Source: an uncultured Ruminococcus sp. (GTDB lineage: Bacteria > Bacillota > Clostridia > Oscillospirales > CAG-272). From it: DNA of 6,489 bases. The position numbers were made by a program, and so were the translations under genes. Below, piece after piece: positions 5,855 to 6,489 of this stretch (its first letter is position 1; each line of letters begins with the position of its first letter). The notes beneath the pieces are model-generated. The model did no database searches. It was not told where the DNA came from and worked only from the letters and a program-made list of their open reading frames with translations. Location: contig CACZOH010000204.1 in NCBI GenBank assembly GCA_902782785.1, positions 1-6,489 on the forward strand. The letters are read 5' to 3'.

Positions 5855-6364
5855 TTAACCGAGGATCGCTTTAATGCGTTCCGTTACGTATGAGCGCTTG
5901 TTCCACCAGCCCTCGTGATCGTAGTAGAAGCGCAGATAAGGGATCCCATCTGCCATGCAGTCTTTTCTTAACTTGTACGTTTCTGATTTCTCGGACATAA
6001 GCTCTATAACGAGCGCCTTTGACGCGCCGCTGTAAAACGTATATGCTATGCGTGCGCGCCCTTTTCCGATGTTCGCTTTTTCCGTGCGGTAAGCGGGGAA
6101 ATCCTCGGCGAATATGTGCTCGAAATACTGCTCAAAGCTGCCGCCGTAGTTGTACTGGCACTCCTCCGCGGGGATATTGTCCCATTCGCTGTCGGAATCG
6201 CACGACTGCTGAGGCTGAGCCTCGGGCTTTGTCTTTTGTTCTTCTTTTTTCTCTGCCGGGTCGTTCTGCTTTTTTTCGGCGTCTGCGAAAAGACTGTTCA
6301 GTATGTCTTTTGCCGCTTTCTCGGCGTTCTTATCGCCGCCGAACAGTTTTGAAAAAAATCCCAT
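5855..6364 (-). CDS. Uncharacterised 169-residue protein with low-complexity linker and compact C-terminal domain
   Basis: I do not recognise this as a named protein. Residues 1-26 (MGFFSKLFGG, then an amphipathic stretch to NSLFADA) could be a membrane-surface or partner-binding helix. Residues about 29-60 are a Lys/Glu/Gln-rich, probably disordered linker. Residues about 70-169 look like a folded alpha/beta domain: ARIAYTFYSGASKALVIELMS, then YKLRKDCMADGIPYLRFYYDHEGWWNKRSYVTERI. The order strand-ending-in-Glu (VIEL, E121), helix with basic residues, then GIPYLRFYY recalls the PD-(D/E)XK-like arrangement seen in small DUF559/Vsr-type proteins, but no complete catalytic set is visible, so this is only a fold guess. 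No signal peptide or full membrane segment. The start is fixed by GGAGGAGG nine bases upstream. It follows the preceding minus-strand gene by four bases, so they form an operon. The RT lies downstream on the same strand across a 184-nt gap. Confidence 0.85.
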   Translation of the reverse strand: MGFFSKLFGGDKNAEKAAKDILNSLFADAEKKQNDPAEKKEEQKTKPEAQPQQSCDSDSEWDNIPAEECQYNYGGSFEQYFEHIFAEDFPAYRTEKANIGKGRARIAYTFYSGASKALVIELMSEKSETYKLRKDCMADGIPYLRFYYDHEGWWNKRSYVTERIKAILG

Positions 6365-6368
6365 TTTG

Positions 6369-6489
6369 TTAATCCTCCTCCGGTTGATTTGTTATTCCGA
6401 TGCCAAATACTCCCATGGCATATTGTACGAACGCCGCGTAATTGTCCTTGTCGTATGCGGAGTAGAGCTTGACTTCATCGTCGTCGTCA
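6369..6489 (-). CDS. C-terminal 39 residues of an unidentified protein (5' end outside window)
   Basis: On the minus strand a frame is open from the window edge to TAA at 6371-6369. It encodes DDDDEVKLYSAYDKDNYA, then AFVQYAMGVFGIGITNQPEED. It is believable as a real gene end because the stop is four bases before the next ATG and the overlap holds that gene's Shine-Dalgarno. The segment is acidic and opens with four Asp, then has a hydrophobic stretch (FVQYAMGVFGIGI) too short and interrupted to call a membrane helix. Nothing identifies the family. Confidence 0.7.
   Translation of the reverse strand, partial: DDDDEVKLYSAYDKDNYAAFVQYAMGVFGIGITNQPEED
6374..6381 (-). promoter_or_regulatory. Strong Shine-Dalgarno of the 169-residue gene, embedded in the preceding gene's last codons
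   Basis: GGAGGAGG (minus strand 6381-6374) is nine bases before the ATG at 6364. It also encodes the final Pro-Glu-Glu-Asp region of the upstream protein, which ends in TAA at 6371-6369. This fixes the start and implies co-transcription. It contrasts with the RT gene, which has no such site. Confidence 0.9.

Overview
The window reads as chromosomal DNA from an uncultured gut-type Clostridia (Bacillota). This is inferred from a pgk-tpiA glycolytic pair in one operon, heavy use of ATA (Ile) and AGA (Arg) codons beside many GC-rich codons, Gram-positive style Shine-Dalgarno sites, and a reverse transcriptase whose sequence style I associate with Clostridia. I could not run a search, so the taxonomy is a judgement.

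Left half (plus strand, 2-4372): the 3' end of pgk, a small hairpin, then tpiA, a 778-residue secreted and membrane-anchored protein resembling the DUF5722 glycoside-hydrolase-like family, and a GNAT acetyltransferase. The last three genes are joined by 4-nt ATGA stop/start overlaps, so they are almost certainly co-transcribed and translationally coupled. pgk and tpiA carry out adjacent lower-glycolysis chemistry. The surface protein and the acetyltransferase sit where many Bacillota have gpmI and eno. A strong hairpin with a GNRA loop (4385-4406) ends this operon and also faces the convergent gene.

Right half (minus strand, 6489-4450): the last 39 codons of an unknown acidic protein, a 169-residue protein of unknown function with its Shine-Dalgarno inside the end of the preceding gene, a 184-nt non-coding gap, and a stand-alone 406-residue reverse transcriptase with the catalytic set D135 and YSDD (220-223). 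The enzyme has no group II intron RNA, HNH domain, retron NAXXH/VTG signature, Cas1 fusion or DGR repeat around it.

The most interesting part is the gap just upstream of the RT. It is enclosed by an 18-bp inverted repeat (17 Watson-Crick pairs plus one G-U) at 5830-5847 and 5685-5702. Inside are a GC-rich hairpin, a pair of mutually exclusive stems ending in a six-T run, and a perfect 10-bp dyad. The arms nearly touch the neighbouring genes: 7 nt from the upstream stop and 14 nt from the RT start codon. The layout resembles the a1/a2-closed non-coding RNA in front of retron RTs and the upstream ncRNAs of some defence-associated RTs, although this RT is not of the retron type. A candidate undescribed RT plus structured-RNA module is therefore the main hypothesis. 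The main alternative is that the gap holds only a terminator, a promoter with an operator, and an RT leader.
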